Source: a virus
IMG/VR virus record: IMGVR_UViG_3300010883_027110
Location: 1 to 35,995 of that record
DNA length: 35,995 bases
Reading direction: 5' to 3' (one strand)
Part shown: in pieces, positions 9,001-15,277 of the stretch
Position numbering within the stretch: position 1 is the stretch's first letter
Layout: each line of letters begins with the position of its first letter
Made by a program: the position numbers and the translations under genes
Notes under the pieces: generated by a model
What the model saw: the letters and a program-made list of their open reading frames with translations, nothing else
Told to the model about the DNA's origin: nothing
Databases searched by the model: none

Positions 9001-11898
9001 GCTGTTTTTCATTAGCGTTACATCATAAAAGGAATCTATGTTGGAATCTTTTATTTTAAATACTAACTTGCCGCCCCTCTTTTTTATAATTTTATCCTTA
9101 TGGGTTTTTAAGTCAATAACATTGCTAGCGAAGCTGCTTTTCGTAGGATCGTATATATTTTTTCCGCCATTATCATATAATGATAATAAGTCTTTTGTAG
9201 CTGACTCCAAAATTCTTAAATTCTTATTCTCGCTATCTAAACTTCTTCCGAACAAGTCATCTATTTTGTTTATCGAATTTATAGATGATATAACAGTAGG
9301 AACAACAACTGTATAGTCCGGAAGAACCTCACATGATTGTTTATACTCCCCAATTAAATTTGGATATTCATCTCCAGCACTAAACATATATGTTGTATTT
9401 TCCAGATCATTTATTGATATATCACTGACACCAAATGTAATATTTTCATATTTTTTTGTAGCATACTCTATAGAGTCAGAAGATGAGATCTTTTTCACAA
9501 TAGACCCAACTCCTATTATATTTTTGTTATTTACAATATGTGAATTACACGAGTAAGAAGCGCTCCCCAAATCTGTTGTATCATTACTCTCAACAGCTAC
9601 GTAAACAACTCCATTTTTATAATCTATTGAATAATCACCAGACCTCCTAAGCCTAGTTAGGTTTGAATATAAATCCTCATTCAATGATGATTGTATTACG
9701 GATGCTATTCCACCATGCTCTGTTGCCGCAAAACCATATGTTGATAAGATGGGTTTAAAAAACTTCTCCTCTTCAAAGATATCTTCTTTATCAAAAGTAA
9801 TTGACGAATTAAGTGATGACCCAACCGCATCCATGCTATTATTCAATATGGATTTATTATCAAGATTAATTGTGTAACACCTCATCCCTATTATAATCTT
9901 CGTGCCCACGCTTGGAGCGGTATAAGATGATATAATTCCCAATGAGTTTATAATTCCGTTCGAATCTTCATCTCCAAAGAATTTAATGCTTACGTCCTCT
10001 ACTCCAACTGGTGTAGAGCTATCGGTAACAACTCTGATATAATAATCTTCAGAATTCTTGTTTATAAATTCAGACGGAATTCCCGGCTCAAACATAATGC
10101 TATTGTTTGAGGAATTTGATGTTATCTCAGATGAAAACGCTGGGGATACAAATTCTCCTACGACCGATAGGTTTTCGTTTATAACCTTCTTAAAGTTTGC
10201 ATTTTCGAAATAATTGTTAACTACCTCTGGAGACCTATTACCAGAGAAGAAAACCTCTGTATCTGTATGATACAGCGGAGAGTAAACCTCTCCAGTTGTC
10301 TGGTTAAATATTCTGAAAACATCAGTTATCGGAGTATTTTTTGGCTTTATGCTAAAAGACGTAATTATATTATTATCTACTGGTTCGTTGATAGACTCAA
10401 CGTGTGATAAAACTTTATAATCCTGGCCCTCTGCATATACCTTGTCATACTTAAACCCTATACTTGCCGCCTCTCCAGCCAAATATCTTCTATCATTTAC
10501 AACAAAATCATTATTATCTATGCTATAGTCCAAATCCTTTACGAAGCTGTGTCTATATGAGTATGATGCTATGTAATTGTTATCCCCAGTTCCCAGCTTT
10601 TCATCATCAGCACCAACGACAAAAACCTCACCTGTTTTATAATCTACAGAGTACTCTCCTGGCTCACTCGGAAGTTTTGATATATCAAATTTTAACTCAA
10701 CTATAAACTCATCTGGAGATATTTTGTTATTTTCACTTTCATAAAAAGACACACCACCTAAGTCGTATACGTCATTTGAATCATTAACTATTGGCGCATT
10801 ATCTAAAAAGAAATTAGATATATTAGAAGGAATAGACTCAGAGGCCTGAGCCTTTATTCTATATACATCAACCGTATCCTCTATAATACACTTTCCAAGA
10901 TCTTTATAAACATATGATGCGGTTATCTTGTCCCCAACCTTAGGCCTATATATATCAGAAAACTCTGATAACAGAATCTGATTACTATCTAGCTCCGAAT
11001 ATGAATAAGAGTGTAGCGGATCGTGTCTATTGCTCAATATTGCGTATTTAAACCTCTCTATATCATATACGTTTCCAGCAACTCCATCACAGTCCTCAGA
11101 GTCTTCAGCTCTAACGAGCTTAAGTGACAGCAACTTTAATATGTTCTTATTTTTGAAACTAATCAAATATCCTTTAAATCCGTTATCTTCTGAGAATTCA
11201 GATATTTCTTCATCCTGTACAATAACCCTCCTTAGGGATACCGGATGAGAGGGGGTGGTCTGCTCCCTTGAGAAGCCAGAGTTTATTGAAAATGATATAA
11301 CTTCCTTTACAGACGCGGTGGCGGTCTCACTACTCGAAACCCTATCTATAAAATATGCGCCCTCGTTTGAAAGCCTATCTCTTGGAGATGACGTTCTAAC
11401 TCTCCTTTCGTCCAAAATATTTACTGATATATAGTTATCGCTCAATGCCTGGCCTATAGAGTTTTGAGCTTTGAATATTTCATTTGCGTGAGCAGATAAT
11501 ATCTTCTTCACGATAGAGTTTTTCTCTATATCAAAAATCTTTGGGACTAGGGAGTAAATTCTGTCTCTTATCGGATTTATAGAGTCTACCCCTACAAAAA
11601 ATAATTGACGTATGGACTCGCTATTTAGAAGTCTTATCGATCTGTCACTTTTGAACGTGCTATCATCAGTATCTAATAATTTTAATAAATAGTAATTTCC
11701 AGATATCTGAGGCTTTGTCTTTATAACTACAACACTATTTGATATAGCTATTCCAGTTACCTCCAAATCTTTGGAGTTTCCGCTTAAAGACTCTACGTTG
11801 AAATTATCTTTTGATAGAGTAGATGATACATTTTCACTAAAAGTTACCTTTAACTCCGTAGTTGATGGTATTGAAAACGCTATTGGCTTAAATATCAT
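1..11898 (-). CDS. Giant multidomain tail fibre / receptor-binding and depolymerase protein (partial, C-terminus off left edge)
   Basis: The frame starting at ATG 11898 has no stop down to base 1, giving at least 3966 residues; the true C-terminus is outside the window. The start follows GAGGA five bases upstream, overlapping the TAG of the gp6/J-like gene. Order seen: an Ig-like N-terminus (residues 1-80, with VTFSENV); a helical part around residues 100-190; beta modules each carrying a YxxDYxxG motif near residues 419, 759 and 1108; a conserved-looking linker around 1150-1225; LamG-like (about 1225-1470); an uncharacterised domain (about 1850-2080); a beta/alpha barrel (about 2112-2385); beta-sandwiches; an alpha/beta-hydrolase (about 2940-3195); a ConA-like part (about 3270-3510); four DGY repeats; and a LamG-like part (about 3570-3770). 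Its position after gp25 and gp6/J is that of gpI/gp7/tail-fibre genes, so I infer a baseplate-attached host-contact protein that binds and perhaps degrades surface polymer. The reading frame is certain; the role is inference. Confidence 0.85.
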   Translation of the reverse strand, partial: MIFKPIAFSIPSTTELKVTFSENVSSTLSKDNFNVESLSGNSKDLEVTGIAISNSVVVIKTKPQISGNYYLLKLLDTDDSTFKSDRSIRLLNSESIRQLFFVGVDSINPIRDRIYSLVPKIFDIEKNSIVKKILSAHANEIFKAQNSIGQALSDNYISVNILDERRVRTSSPRDRLSNEGAYFIDRVSSSETATASVKEVISFSINSGFSREQTTPSHPVSLRRVIVQDEEISEFSEDNGFKGYLISFKNKNILKLLSLKLVRAEDSEDCDGVAGNVYDIERFKYAILSNRHDPLHSYSYSELDSNQILLSEFSDIYRPKVGDKITASYVYKDLGKCIIEDTVDVYRIKAQASESIPSNISNFFLDNAPIVNDSNDVYDLGGVSFYESENNKISPDEFIVELKFDISKLPSEPGEYSVDYKTGEVFVVGADDEKLGTGDNNYIASYSYRHSFVKDLDYSIDNNDFVVNDRRYLAGEAASIGFKYDKVYAEGQDYKVLSHVESINEPVDNNIITSFSIKPKNTPITDVFRIFNQTTGEVYSPLYHTDTEVFFSGNRSPEVVNNYFENANFKKVINENLSVVGEFVSPAFSSEITSNSSNNSIMFEPGIPSEFINKNSEDYYIRVVTDSSTPVGVEDVSIKFFGDEDSNGIINSLGIISSYTAPSVGTKIIIGMRCYTINLDNKSILNNSMDAVGSSLNSSITFDKEDIFEEEKFFKPILSTYGFAATEHGGIASVIQSSLNEDLYSNLTRLRRSGDYSIDYKNGVVYVAVESNDTTDLGSASYSCNSHIVNNKNIIGVGSIVKKISSSDSIEYATKKYENITFGVSDISINDLENTTYMFSAGDEYPNLIGEYKQSCEVLPDYTVVVPTVISSINSINKIDDLFGRSLDSENKNLRILESATKDLLSLYDNGGKNIYDPTKSSFASNVIDLKTHKDKIIKKRGGKLVFKIKDSNIDSFYDVTLMKNSSIIFDEKLNLEKNKDVSVMQTSVLSDSRMLVYLHPDFSIKNIYLDKNFVLDSDSNRFKIVDSSITNSTITIETPAEGNILKTSPTLSDNDTIDIITKPTISISKSSISVEMEDLDYISPGDIVRIKYIKESVPEIGTPLSVDYRAGKLYFDYNNIKDELFISYEYGDNSIDWSIGSAIDEGEDYFVTYKYGALRSALRRNFGALTKIPFFESFPLTIDRELYRSALEGSLQAFARGPTIPAFEKLVSSFTSIEPTIDEMVFGNWILGRDHLSPGSVNYSGDLNFYDGRFDDGLYISDENAVYIPRNSNINLQEGTFESWVRPDWAGINNDATLTFNIENFGYKVFSFKGGEDLFNQKNNFNVISSSESSGSVDHSGDSARINNYKSSLIDDTQVIIPSSFILTKKEETLNVTSLFSMAIDCSVELSAKNWSHLRNISNRDEADIPEYSEEYIYGRFLELGSDFVYGIDKDYEDGAYINDLSPAFILADDCNKSIFIPFYYSTLIEYTNGDAIQYNILEESLDHDDFESFQRPHQTRMCKCSITDSIDILESYNDMVIKIELSSPIYFDNFLLYNNIITDHPSVFSVIDTNDNIFEVIAFEVSGGNIMYKNIPPSATSVYVKRKLNNVSYTYNEELNEYDTSNIFIKELPSEAITFLYKNIEIVMNPEDDSSSVRFGNKVKNVVDWSLRTAISIKKDIEKNKLVVGINKSKLNFYYSNLIDSEKLFSEINIENPTQLSNSVSLGSLGRGGISSFDVKKLDYKITSRFDQNDIYIGSNAINPSASGLASGSVSFSLNREDYPKSPAGVPFNINKAKGVFIGYDDMCESPFYEDGVEGGQWFMRTNVDDVIKIPSQVVVSPKLIPSGFVEKRTYDEDYYMYVNQAKGVSSIPEYLSVFRAAGFNAYQNIFGVHVFSTVESSGASPLGNSFGAVALKDIEHVSNILSMYLDNNLDGIPDNIDIVQKMVSNSSFIIILKDKDDFKKINKKLLSNSGYDSIHVVFSDRISRDYIESYKENGIVTTEGSGFDYTLEDVLKFILKEGYFKVYPDIFGLNNNSATSKLMSDAKTGRGGAVDPWYRPVSGISGSANSEMLDYVYWAITSKLGAQESRCTKISGTVETVVGTDRREIVVSPEETTTTTVESVETSGRPTKLFGSYAWTAFDGTVSVGKYREDQAAVVQILKDTGCNLYCHPCAEGVSPSIEALGDAHYNGGSVRFGSAVHPLDYGNFTAEYDISGGYESESAWDEFIKILNETKGTGIKIYAGSGEKHHFSEPKDNGDGTYIIYPDRWGMHKNSTPSESTDSMILRMRELARLTLPVEEGGMGFDHLIGLLHDDTSNSVGDGLSEPGDYAFGYIPSQILSIVNAARDINPNFEFIPTMYYQKFGALFSKDGIELGQKTDVEGIYVGLRPGASDYGTPLGPEGASAYYRFAKPDDIGSLTLSFSFQSNFKPQEYEDKYKGDPDYTEAEAAEIVEILKLNAERVSTDCYINGNLVFSENLNRDNIVSFFESGDLSSYIVDGLNEIEFRLWNDSEDPASTNVPKTLWFWDIELSNDGESITEELSEPSFFVNDKNFAEGYIPSTKMIARSSSIKSVSDHLSSISLVYPKNLTGDPLDHSIAHYTKVLNMVRKNMGNVNFIEQERAYAWGSPVDPSIFRMKINEASKIADGILIYNLVTETLRQSENEGVFKDSNTEGQFHYSKVAWTPINYEPKNGYFREWTTTTKLSGKITFDIFFPTLYGTNGKYDFYIYDESDSLLYTGNNGSADVGTNKQAIGSGYAYAQVQTDELGISEPVIINLTTPTKLRFLWKVKGTYGGLYNTLKFRVVLGEMSEEYFGAGRIYDEESPTYVYDEDGTVLDVYPRENYSYNSGIDLENEAIYGYRDIIDIMSDLYINTLKDKVVSTEIIETVGAVVRVEESDIVKVTQIGTWNLCTKKDVELRDPEAYSLYSKKYLSLPSKLPDGSYGAKNKQIKIEIDETETPFVPKLISIKTDSGEFFEAIYCHPNPGIKMPAIIYNHSEMISNVGYDDSKKLGYDLDNFAKSIVNSGHAALIPIITKLAGERGTEKWAAADGIVKNAFIYLQTKSDIDEGSISIAGLSDGAVISTYAASKWLKKDISGLILISPTFGGKEKAKNRDKVWSSVGDLEEYFDKIGIDLNYLSRASSPKLPILLITSTLDEEYIITNSSEIFRTYFQDRLSGDMIVRGHYGGDRSIFNSLYGGYWASILSFLGKNYIALRADNPLDTYDFKTKYENVYVSYKVSGTIETDGEFSSVIRSMKVDDGEDCYEDKTCERKFRYNGSLDLHKDGWNCIHDSQSSLVNVLGIGAESMSAPWKVVGPIGAKADGGIYRMRIQASQNKIIKSLDDGKSGVLVRTGNPCLNGSTDFSISLRVADLSKDIAFGSTGAFSGAVSGNMTGVVPLHFCNNLLNIKLSLSVSNSGEGIVLVIDGESNSILDISSFDWNNSKFHDYKILLDPDINIITIYVDNEIISRLPYSDFEKPEFENINETEPFISIHLFDSALIDYDLFHTENSSTVIDIDHILFASKRDYDSKINVDDDIFISDDHKVDFSFGENIACKFAIEDIDGYDGYDGYDGYAYTSDVFPVKLPGSKYIRLPGPLGELGPRILSVPIDGYADGYFENFTIRPVLNEILMSSDKLRYIIDMGDSDFKNRISIFKDGKGFLNFRIHEDSSSNIYELYNIATNIKSFKPKEVHHIAASWKLNSLDEKDSMHLFIDGLEVPNIFKFGGRAPVLINNRFSDIGREVLHNFEISKVSFYRNFDDGTISANSSFFYSDGAKFTESMLGRSIIIKSASIATDMVGKSYIIGGVHGNYVSFLDSDSMKVVTFNSSDSKISFCFAPSSGVETRIMTDIKNSKFAVFRKDSMQKSHEMGGVLYSTINGFVDVLKGDNLINPEYRANIDTGVIDFVGLDQDTCTYVETVEYSNLEVYIETFGLSSRRCNKVISLTSNTLETNNGYDIPSSKISILKTREAEPSNLSSVII
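600..1185 (-). other. LamG-like domain 3 of the giant protein
   Basis: Residues about 3570-3770. FTIRPVLNEILM, RISIFKDGKGFLNFRI, EVHHIAASWKLNSL and SMHLFIDGLEVPNI are the canonical laminin-G strands ('x-H-x-A-x-x-W' then 'L-x-x-D-G'). This is the third ConA/LamG-type unit of the same protein. Confidence 0.6.
1219..1254 (-). repeat. Four tandem 9-nt repeats encoding DGY x4
   Basis: Four in-frame units differ only at a synonymous Asp codon base (GAT or GAC) and encode Asp-Gly-Tyr four times at residues 3549-3560. They lie between concanavalin-like domains 2 and 3. The likely role is a flexible or aromatic linker; the copy number may vary by slippage. Confidence 0.9.
1360..2090 (-). other. Concanavalin-like domain 2 of the giant protein
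   Basis: Residues about 3270-3510. The segment contains APWKVVGP, FSISLRVADL, KLSLSVSNSGEGIVLVIDG and FHDYKILLDPDINIITIYVD, a strand series typical of ConA-like jelly rolls, in which 'H-x-Y-x-I-x-x-D' precedes 'I-x-V-D-x'. It follows the hydrolase directly, so it may hold glycan substrate close to it. Confidence 0.5.
2300..3080 (-). other. Alpha/beta-hydrolase (dienelactone-hydrolase/esterase-like) domain of the giant protein
   Basis: Residues about 2940-3195. The fold order is visible: strand KLISIKTDSGEFFEAIY, strand MPAIIYNHSEM (oxyanion-hole loop), helix-strand SGHAALIPI, helix KWAAADGIVKNAFIYLQ, strand SISIAGLSDGA with the G-x-S-x-G nucleophile elbow, strand ISGLILISPTF, strand LPILLITSTLDEEY, and GHYGGDRSIF. 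The candidate triad is Ser3062 (codon 2713-2715), Asp3141 (2476-2478) and His3170 (2389-2391), with spacing and order normal for the superfamily. In a tail fibre this suggests removal of acyl groups from a surface glycan or cleavage of another ester. That role is inference; the fold and triad are well supported. Confidence 0.75.
4330..4745 (-). other. Galactose-binding-like beta-sandwich after the barrel
   Basis: Residues about 2385-2523. Strand ASAYYRFAKP opens a region that later has CYINGNLVFSE, DLSSYIVDGLNEIEFRLW and LWFWDIELS. The 'y-NG-x-V ... dls-y-i-xG-x-N-x-I' pattern is typical of jelly-roll carbohydrate-binding or accessory domains appended to glycosidases. It supports reading the neighbouring barrel as carbohydrate-active. 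A second beta-sandwich-like stretch follows at about 3490-3835. Confidence 0.45.
4745..5565 (-). other. Beta/alpha-barrel (glycoside-hydrolase-like) domain of the giant protein
   Basis: Residues about 2112-2385. Alternating strands and helices can be followed: strand KLFGSYAW, helix GKYREDQAAVVQILKDTG, strand CNLYCHP, helix WDEFIKILNET, strand GIKIYAG, helix MILRMRELARL, strand FDHLIGLLHDD, helix SQILSIVNAARDINP, strand FEFIPTMYY, strand DVEGIYVGLRPG. This is the rhythm of TIM-barrel glycosidase-like families such as DUF4434. The His2297-Asp2298-Asp2299 triplet at the end of a strand is the best candidate for active-site acids. Substrate and activity cannot be told from the sequence. Confidence 0.5.
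5660..6345 (-). other. Uncharacterised extracellular-type domain of the giant protein, with Ca-loop-like motif
   Basis: Residues about 1850-2080. It has IPEYLSVFRAAGFNAYQN, then DNNLDGIPDN at residues 1913-1922, which matches a DxDxDG-type calcium loop. FDYTLEDVLKFILKEGY and YVYWAITSKLGAQ follow. From memory this layout resembles an uncharacterised secreted-protein family that carries a 'TLEEILH' motif. Here the position of the family's His is Lys, so if that family is a metalloenzyme this copy may be inactive. The family match is a recollection, not a search result. Confidence 0.35.
7490..8226 (-). other. LamG/concanavalin-like domain 1 of the giant protein
   Basis: Residues about 1225-1470. 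The segment DGRFDDGLYI followed by GTFESWVRPDW is the usual start of a concanavalin A/laminin-G jelly roll: a coloured-in ligand face, then the conserved 'E-x-W-x-R-P-x-W' strand. Such folds bind glycans. It directly follows a helical linker containing GALRSALRRNFG and GPTIPAFEKLV, which may join the fibre to the baseplate-proximal part. Confidence 0.6.
8500..10700 (-). repeat. Repeated beta module with YxxDYxxG motif, about 345-residue spacing
   Basis: Within the giant protein three similar motifs occur: EYSVDYKTGEVFV (Asp419), DYSIDYKNGVVYV (Asp759) and PLSVDYRAGKLYF (Asp1108). Spacings are 340 and 349 residues. The first and third are followed by an aromatic-rich strand (ASYSYR, ISYEYG), and the second by ASYSC. 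This looks like a beta-rich module repeated along the shaft. Only the motif is clearly conserved by eye; the rest of each module has diverged. Confidence 0.5.
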
Positions 11899-11902
11899 AT
11901 CT

Positions 11903-11907
11903 TCCTC
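11903..11907 (-). promoter_or_regulatory. Shine-Dalgarno GAGGA of the giant fibre gene
   Basis: GAGGA lies four to five bases before ATG 11898 and shares its first base with the TAG stop of the gp6/J-like gene. It fixes the start of the giant gene and suggests that the two are translated in tandem. Confidence 0.75.
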
Positions 11908-14900
11908 TATGTTAGCCTAAAATTTTCTCTTGTAACAGATTCAAATAATATTGTTCCTGCAGATATGGTCTGATTGTCTAACGATTTTATAAAACTCTTT
12001 TTACCAGACTCTCCGCTAACATTAAATTTCGATATATTTATCGAATCAACTCCATTAACAGAGGTTGCTGCGGAAACTATATCTGAGTAATCAACAGTGG
12101 AACCAAGCCTGGATGTGTTTAGTAAATTTGTGATCTGACTAGATACGTTCTCCACAATAGTAGCAGAATTATTGATAGAATCTTCGTTAATTAATATTTG
12201 ACCGTCAACGTCTATTAGAATCTCTGACGCTTCTTTCGCCAATACATCTGCAGTTATGGACCTAACCTGTTCAAGTGATGCCGTTACGTTTGGCAAAATA
12301 ATATTATTATTATACCTTACAGTAATCCGCTCGCCTTCTTTTGGAGCTGAGAAGTTATAGCTAGCGTTATAGGCGCTTCCAGATAATGGCTGATTGGAGA
12401 TGAGTGCAGATATAGAACCGATTAAAACACCGCTAGAATTTCTGAATCCAGATGGTATCGAAACTCTATCTATCCTTGAGAACATTTTTTCAGTAAATAT
12501 TGACTCGTTTCTTCTAAAAAATATTTCTTCAAAATCATTCTCATTGGATATTAACACAGATACCCTTAGCTTTGTTCCTCCGGTTATATCAATACCTGAG
12601 TTTTTTGTTGTATCTTTTATTACAAAAGATCCGGCATCCAAAAGCGGATCAGATAAAGAACTCCTTGTGTCAAAGTTGTTTTTAGAAATAGTGTATCCCA
12701 GTATATCAAGATGCCCTTCTTCGCTTCCAAATACATCTAGCTTAGCTACGGAATCCACTCTTGCGATTGATATATTTGACGGAAGCTCTCCTAACCCGAA
12801 AAACTCTTTAATCTCAGATCCTATATCAAACGTCAAGTCTCCAGAGTATCCTGAAGACGAGCCAGTTACGGATATTGCAGTATCAACATCAAAAACAGCT
12901 CTCGTAAAAGTTGTTCCAAGAACTTTAACCTTTCCAGACTTAACCACACCTGTTGTGGTTAATTTTATTTTAGATGGACAAAACCTCATGATTCCACTAA
13001 CAGCCCCAGAAACATTAAAGTTGTACAATAAAGGCTGATAAGAGTTGTCTATTTGAGATAGCCCAGAGCTCAAAAGGGAGTTTGTGGTGTTATTTCCACG
13101 TATGGGAAATCCTGAAAAATCTGTTTCAGGAAAAACATTGGAAATATCCGCTATATAGTCTATATGCAAATTATCATCTAAATCTGATATCTCTTCCACT
13201 AGATCTAGTAATCCATTTTCAGAAAGTATATCTTCTGATGGAAGAGTGACTAAGTTTTCAGAAAATGAAGCGTCACTTTGTTCTATAAAAAATAATTCAT
13301 TTTTATTATAATGAACATAAACTTTCTCCCCGGAGGCAACCGGACTGTCAGTTGGAAGGTATATTGTCCTAGAGGAAAATGTCCCATCACTCTTATTAGT
13401 ATTATAAGCCTCCAGCCCAGACTCTGTTCTTATGGACACTATATTCTTTACTTCATTCATTTCTGAGTTCAATATAATTGCTACAAATGTGGACTCCTCT
13501 ACCTCCACCACCTCTGTATCTAGCTCCTCAACTACCTTTGAATATAAAGAAGATATTCTCGATATAGGGTGCTGAGCAGATATCTGATACTCAAGATCAT
13601 CAGCCGTCCTCGCGAGCAGAGCCTCTTCTCCGGATATTCCAGATGAAACACCCCAATCTATTGAGTCAGTTACGTATGGATCCTTATATATTGAGTTAGA
13701 TTCTGCGCCATTATACTCAATATACTTATCAAAATATCTCCTCCACAGGTAGTCTACCGATAGTATATCCGCAGAAGTAGGTAGGTTCTTTCCAGATATT
13801 ACAACCTGAGCATCTTCGTTAAGGCCAGACGTGCTATCTATATTTTGGGACTCAACCACATAAATCTCACCAGTTGTTCTGTTGGTAACCCTAGAGACCG
13901 TCACAACTGGCCCATGATTTAGGTTCACAACCCCTCTGTCTGATATGTTGATTTTAGAATTTTCTCCACTAATTACAAGATCCTGATATACCTCATCCAC
14001 TCCCTGTATATCTGAAAATCCAAGAGAATCTGCGGAATTGAAAGACCCCTTTGTTAGGGAATCTGCAATTACATTTTTTTTACTTAATATCCAATGTAGC
14101 TTATCAAAACAGAACGGACTTCCTCCGGTTTCCGGATTATCATCCTTCAGCAGTTCATAATTTCCAGAAGTAGACCCGTCAGAGTTCGTTACCTTTGATG
14201 AGAATATTCCAGACTCTGTTCCTACGACAGATACCACAGAATTAACTGGTTGGGCTGGTATGTTTCCACTTTTAAAAGTAGATACCCTCCTCTCTTCTGA
14301 TGTTAAGTTTTTATATATAGAGCTATCTTGTATTCCAGATAGTCCGAGCACGACATCATTTCTATCATCTTCTGCAGTCCCAGAGCCGGAAAGATCCGTA
14401 TATATGAAGGACTCTATATTTTCTTTTAACCTGGTCCCAAGAACATACATATCTACTTTTCCACCAGTTCCCGAACTCAATATTCTGAATGAGCCGTCAT
14501 TTATCTCTATCGTCTCTGTGCCATCCCTGAGCATTAATGTGCTTCCGGGTTCTGCAACTAGGACATCTAAAACTCCATTCACGGCTAATGCTGCATTTCT
14601 ATAACCAGCGGCAGTCCCCGTATTAGAGCCACTAAACACTGCTAAAATTCTAGCCCTAAATGATAAATCACTCTCACTATTTACCCCCCCACTAAGAGAG
14701 GACAGGTTTATAACCTTTAGCGAGGAACCAAGGCTGTGGCTAACTATTTGCAAAGAACTTACGTTTCCAGACTGCCCAGCCCTCGTGGCTTCAACCGGAA
14801 CCTCTAAGGAGAAAGAATCATTTATTCCTGCCGTATTTAAAGCGCTCCTAAGCCTTGTTGCGTTTGCCGCATAAAGATTTTTTTCTACGGAAGAAATAAC

Positions 14901-15269
14901 ATAATTACCTATAGTTTTATATGCTAGCCCATTCCTTGCTGTAACTATTGTTCCAGATGGAATTGGAACATCTGAAATTACATCATTCGTGGTAAAGACG
15001 ACGACCCCTGTTGATGGAGTTCCGCTATTTCTCGATATTCCAAAGTTCCTGGCAAGCCTGTCGAGGTCCCTGCCAGATGCTGTTCCAAATGATTGTTTTT
15101 CACTTATCAGCGACAAGGCCTTGTGCAGGCGCTCTATCTGGTCTGCTTGTATGTCGATAAATAAATCTCTAGCGACAGTTCCGGGCTTTGTATCTAAATT
15201 CGGCTGTGTTAGCCTTAATCTTTCAATCATAGAAGATACTATTTCACTAAAAGATCTGAATATAGCCAT
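11907..15269 (-). CDS. Baseplate wedge protein, baseplate J / T4 gp6-like
   Basis: A 1120-residue protein assembled into the baseplate wedge ring that joins hub to fibres. The N-terminus (residues 1-290) shows the J-family layout: FRSFSEIVSSMIERL, KPGTVARDLFIDIQADQIERL, a Gly-Arg-Asp-Leu-Asp-Arg-Leu-Ala turn, PIPSGTIVTARNGLAYKT and SESDLSFRARILAVF. The C-terminal part (about 955-1090, from ITVRYNNNIILPNV to VNGVDSINISKF) is also J-like. Between them lies a beta-rich insert of about 650 residues, making the protein much larger than usual J proteins (about 300-500) or T4 gp6 (660). ATG 15269 has GGAG six bases upstream. It directly follows the gp25-like gene, the normal W-J order. Confidence 0.85.
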   Translation of the reverse strand: MAIFRSFSEIVSSMIERLRLTQPNLDTKPGTVARDLFIDIQADQIERLHKALSLISEKQSFGTASGRDLDRLARNFGISRNSGTPSTGVVVFTTNDVISDVPIPSGTIVTARNGLAYKTIGNYVISSVEKNLYAANATRLRSALNTAGINDSFSLEVPVEATRAGQSGNVSSLQIVSHSLGSSLKVINLSSLSGGVNSESDLSFRARILAVFSGSNTGTAAGYRNAALAVNGVLDVLVAEPGSTLMLRDGTETIEINDGSFRILSSGTGGKVDMYVLGTRLKENIESFIYTDLSGSGTAEDDRNDVVLGLSGIQDSSIYKNLTSEERRVSTFKSGNIPAQPVNSVVSVVGTESGIFSSKVTNSDGSTSGNYELLKDDNPETGGSPFCFDKLHWILSKKNVIADSLTKGSFNSADSLGFSDIQGVDEVYQDLVISGENSKINISDRGVVNLNHGPVVTVSRVTNRTTGEIYVVESQNIDSTSGLNEDAQVVISGKNLPTSADILSVDYLWRRYFDKYIEYNGAESNSIYKDPYVTDSIDWGVSSGISGEEALLARTADDLEYQISAQHPISRISSLYSKVVEELDTEVVEVEESTFVAIILNSEMNEVKNIVSIRTESGLEAYNTNKSDGTFSSRTIYLPTDSPVASGEKVYVHYNKNELFFIEQSDASFSENLVTLPSEDILSENGLLDLVEEISDLDDNLHIDYIADISNVFPETDFSGFPIRGNNTTNSLLSSGLSQIDNSYQPLLYNFNVSGAVSGIMRFCPSKIKLTTTGVVKSGKVKVLGTTFTRAVFDVDTAISVTGSSSGYSGDLTFDIGSEIKEFFGLGELPSNISIARVDSVAKLDVFGSEEGHLDILGYTISKNNFDTRSSLSDPLLDAGSFVIKDTTKNSGIDITGGTKLRVSVLISNENDFEEIFFRRNESIFTEKMFSRIDRVSIPSGFRNSSGVLIGSISALISNQPLSGSAYNASYNFSAPKEGERITVRYNNNIILPNVTASLEQVRSITADVLAKEASEILIDVDGQILINEDSINNSATIVENVSSQITNLLNTSRLGSTVDYSDIVSAATSVNGVDSINISKFNVSGESGKKSFIKSLDNQTISAGTILFESVTRENFRLT

Positions 15270-15277
15270 AATATCTC

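Noticed and set aside
1-11900. Left 11.9 kb as a gene-poor or degenerate region with only short plus-strand ORFs
   Set aside because: The minus frame from ATG 11898 is open throughout and encodes recognisable domains; the short ORFs are antisense shadows.
12394-13038. 214-codon plus-strand ORF
   Set aside because: It lies wholly inside the J/gp6-like gene in antisense, has no Shine-Dalgarno or family resemblance, and the minus-strand product is clearly real.
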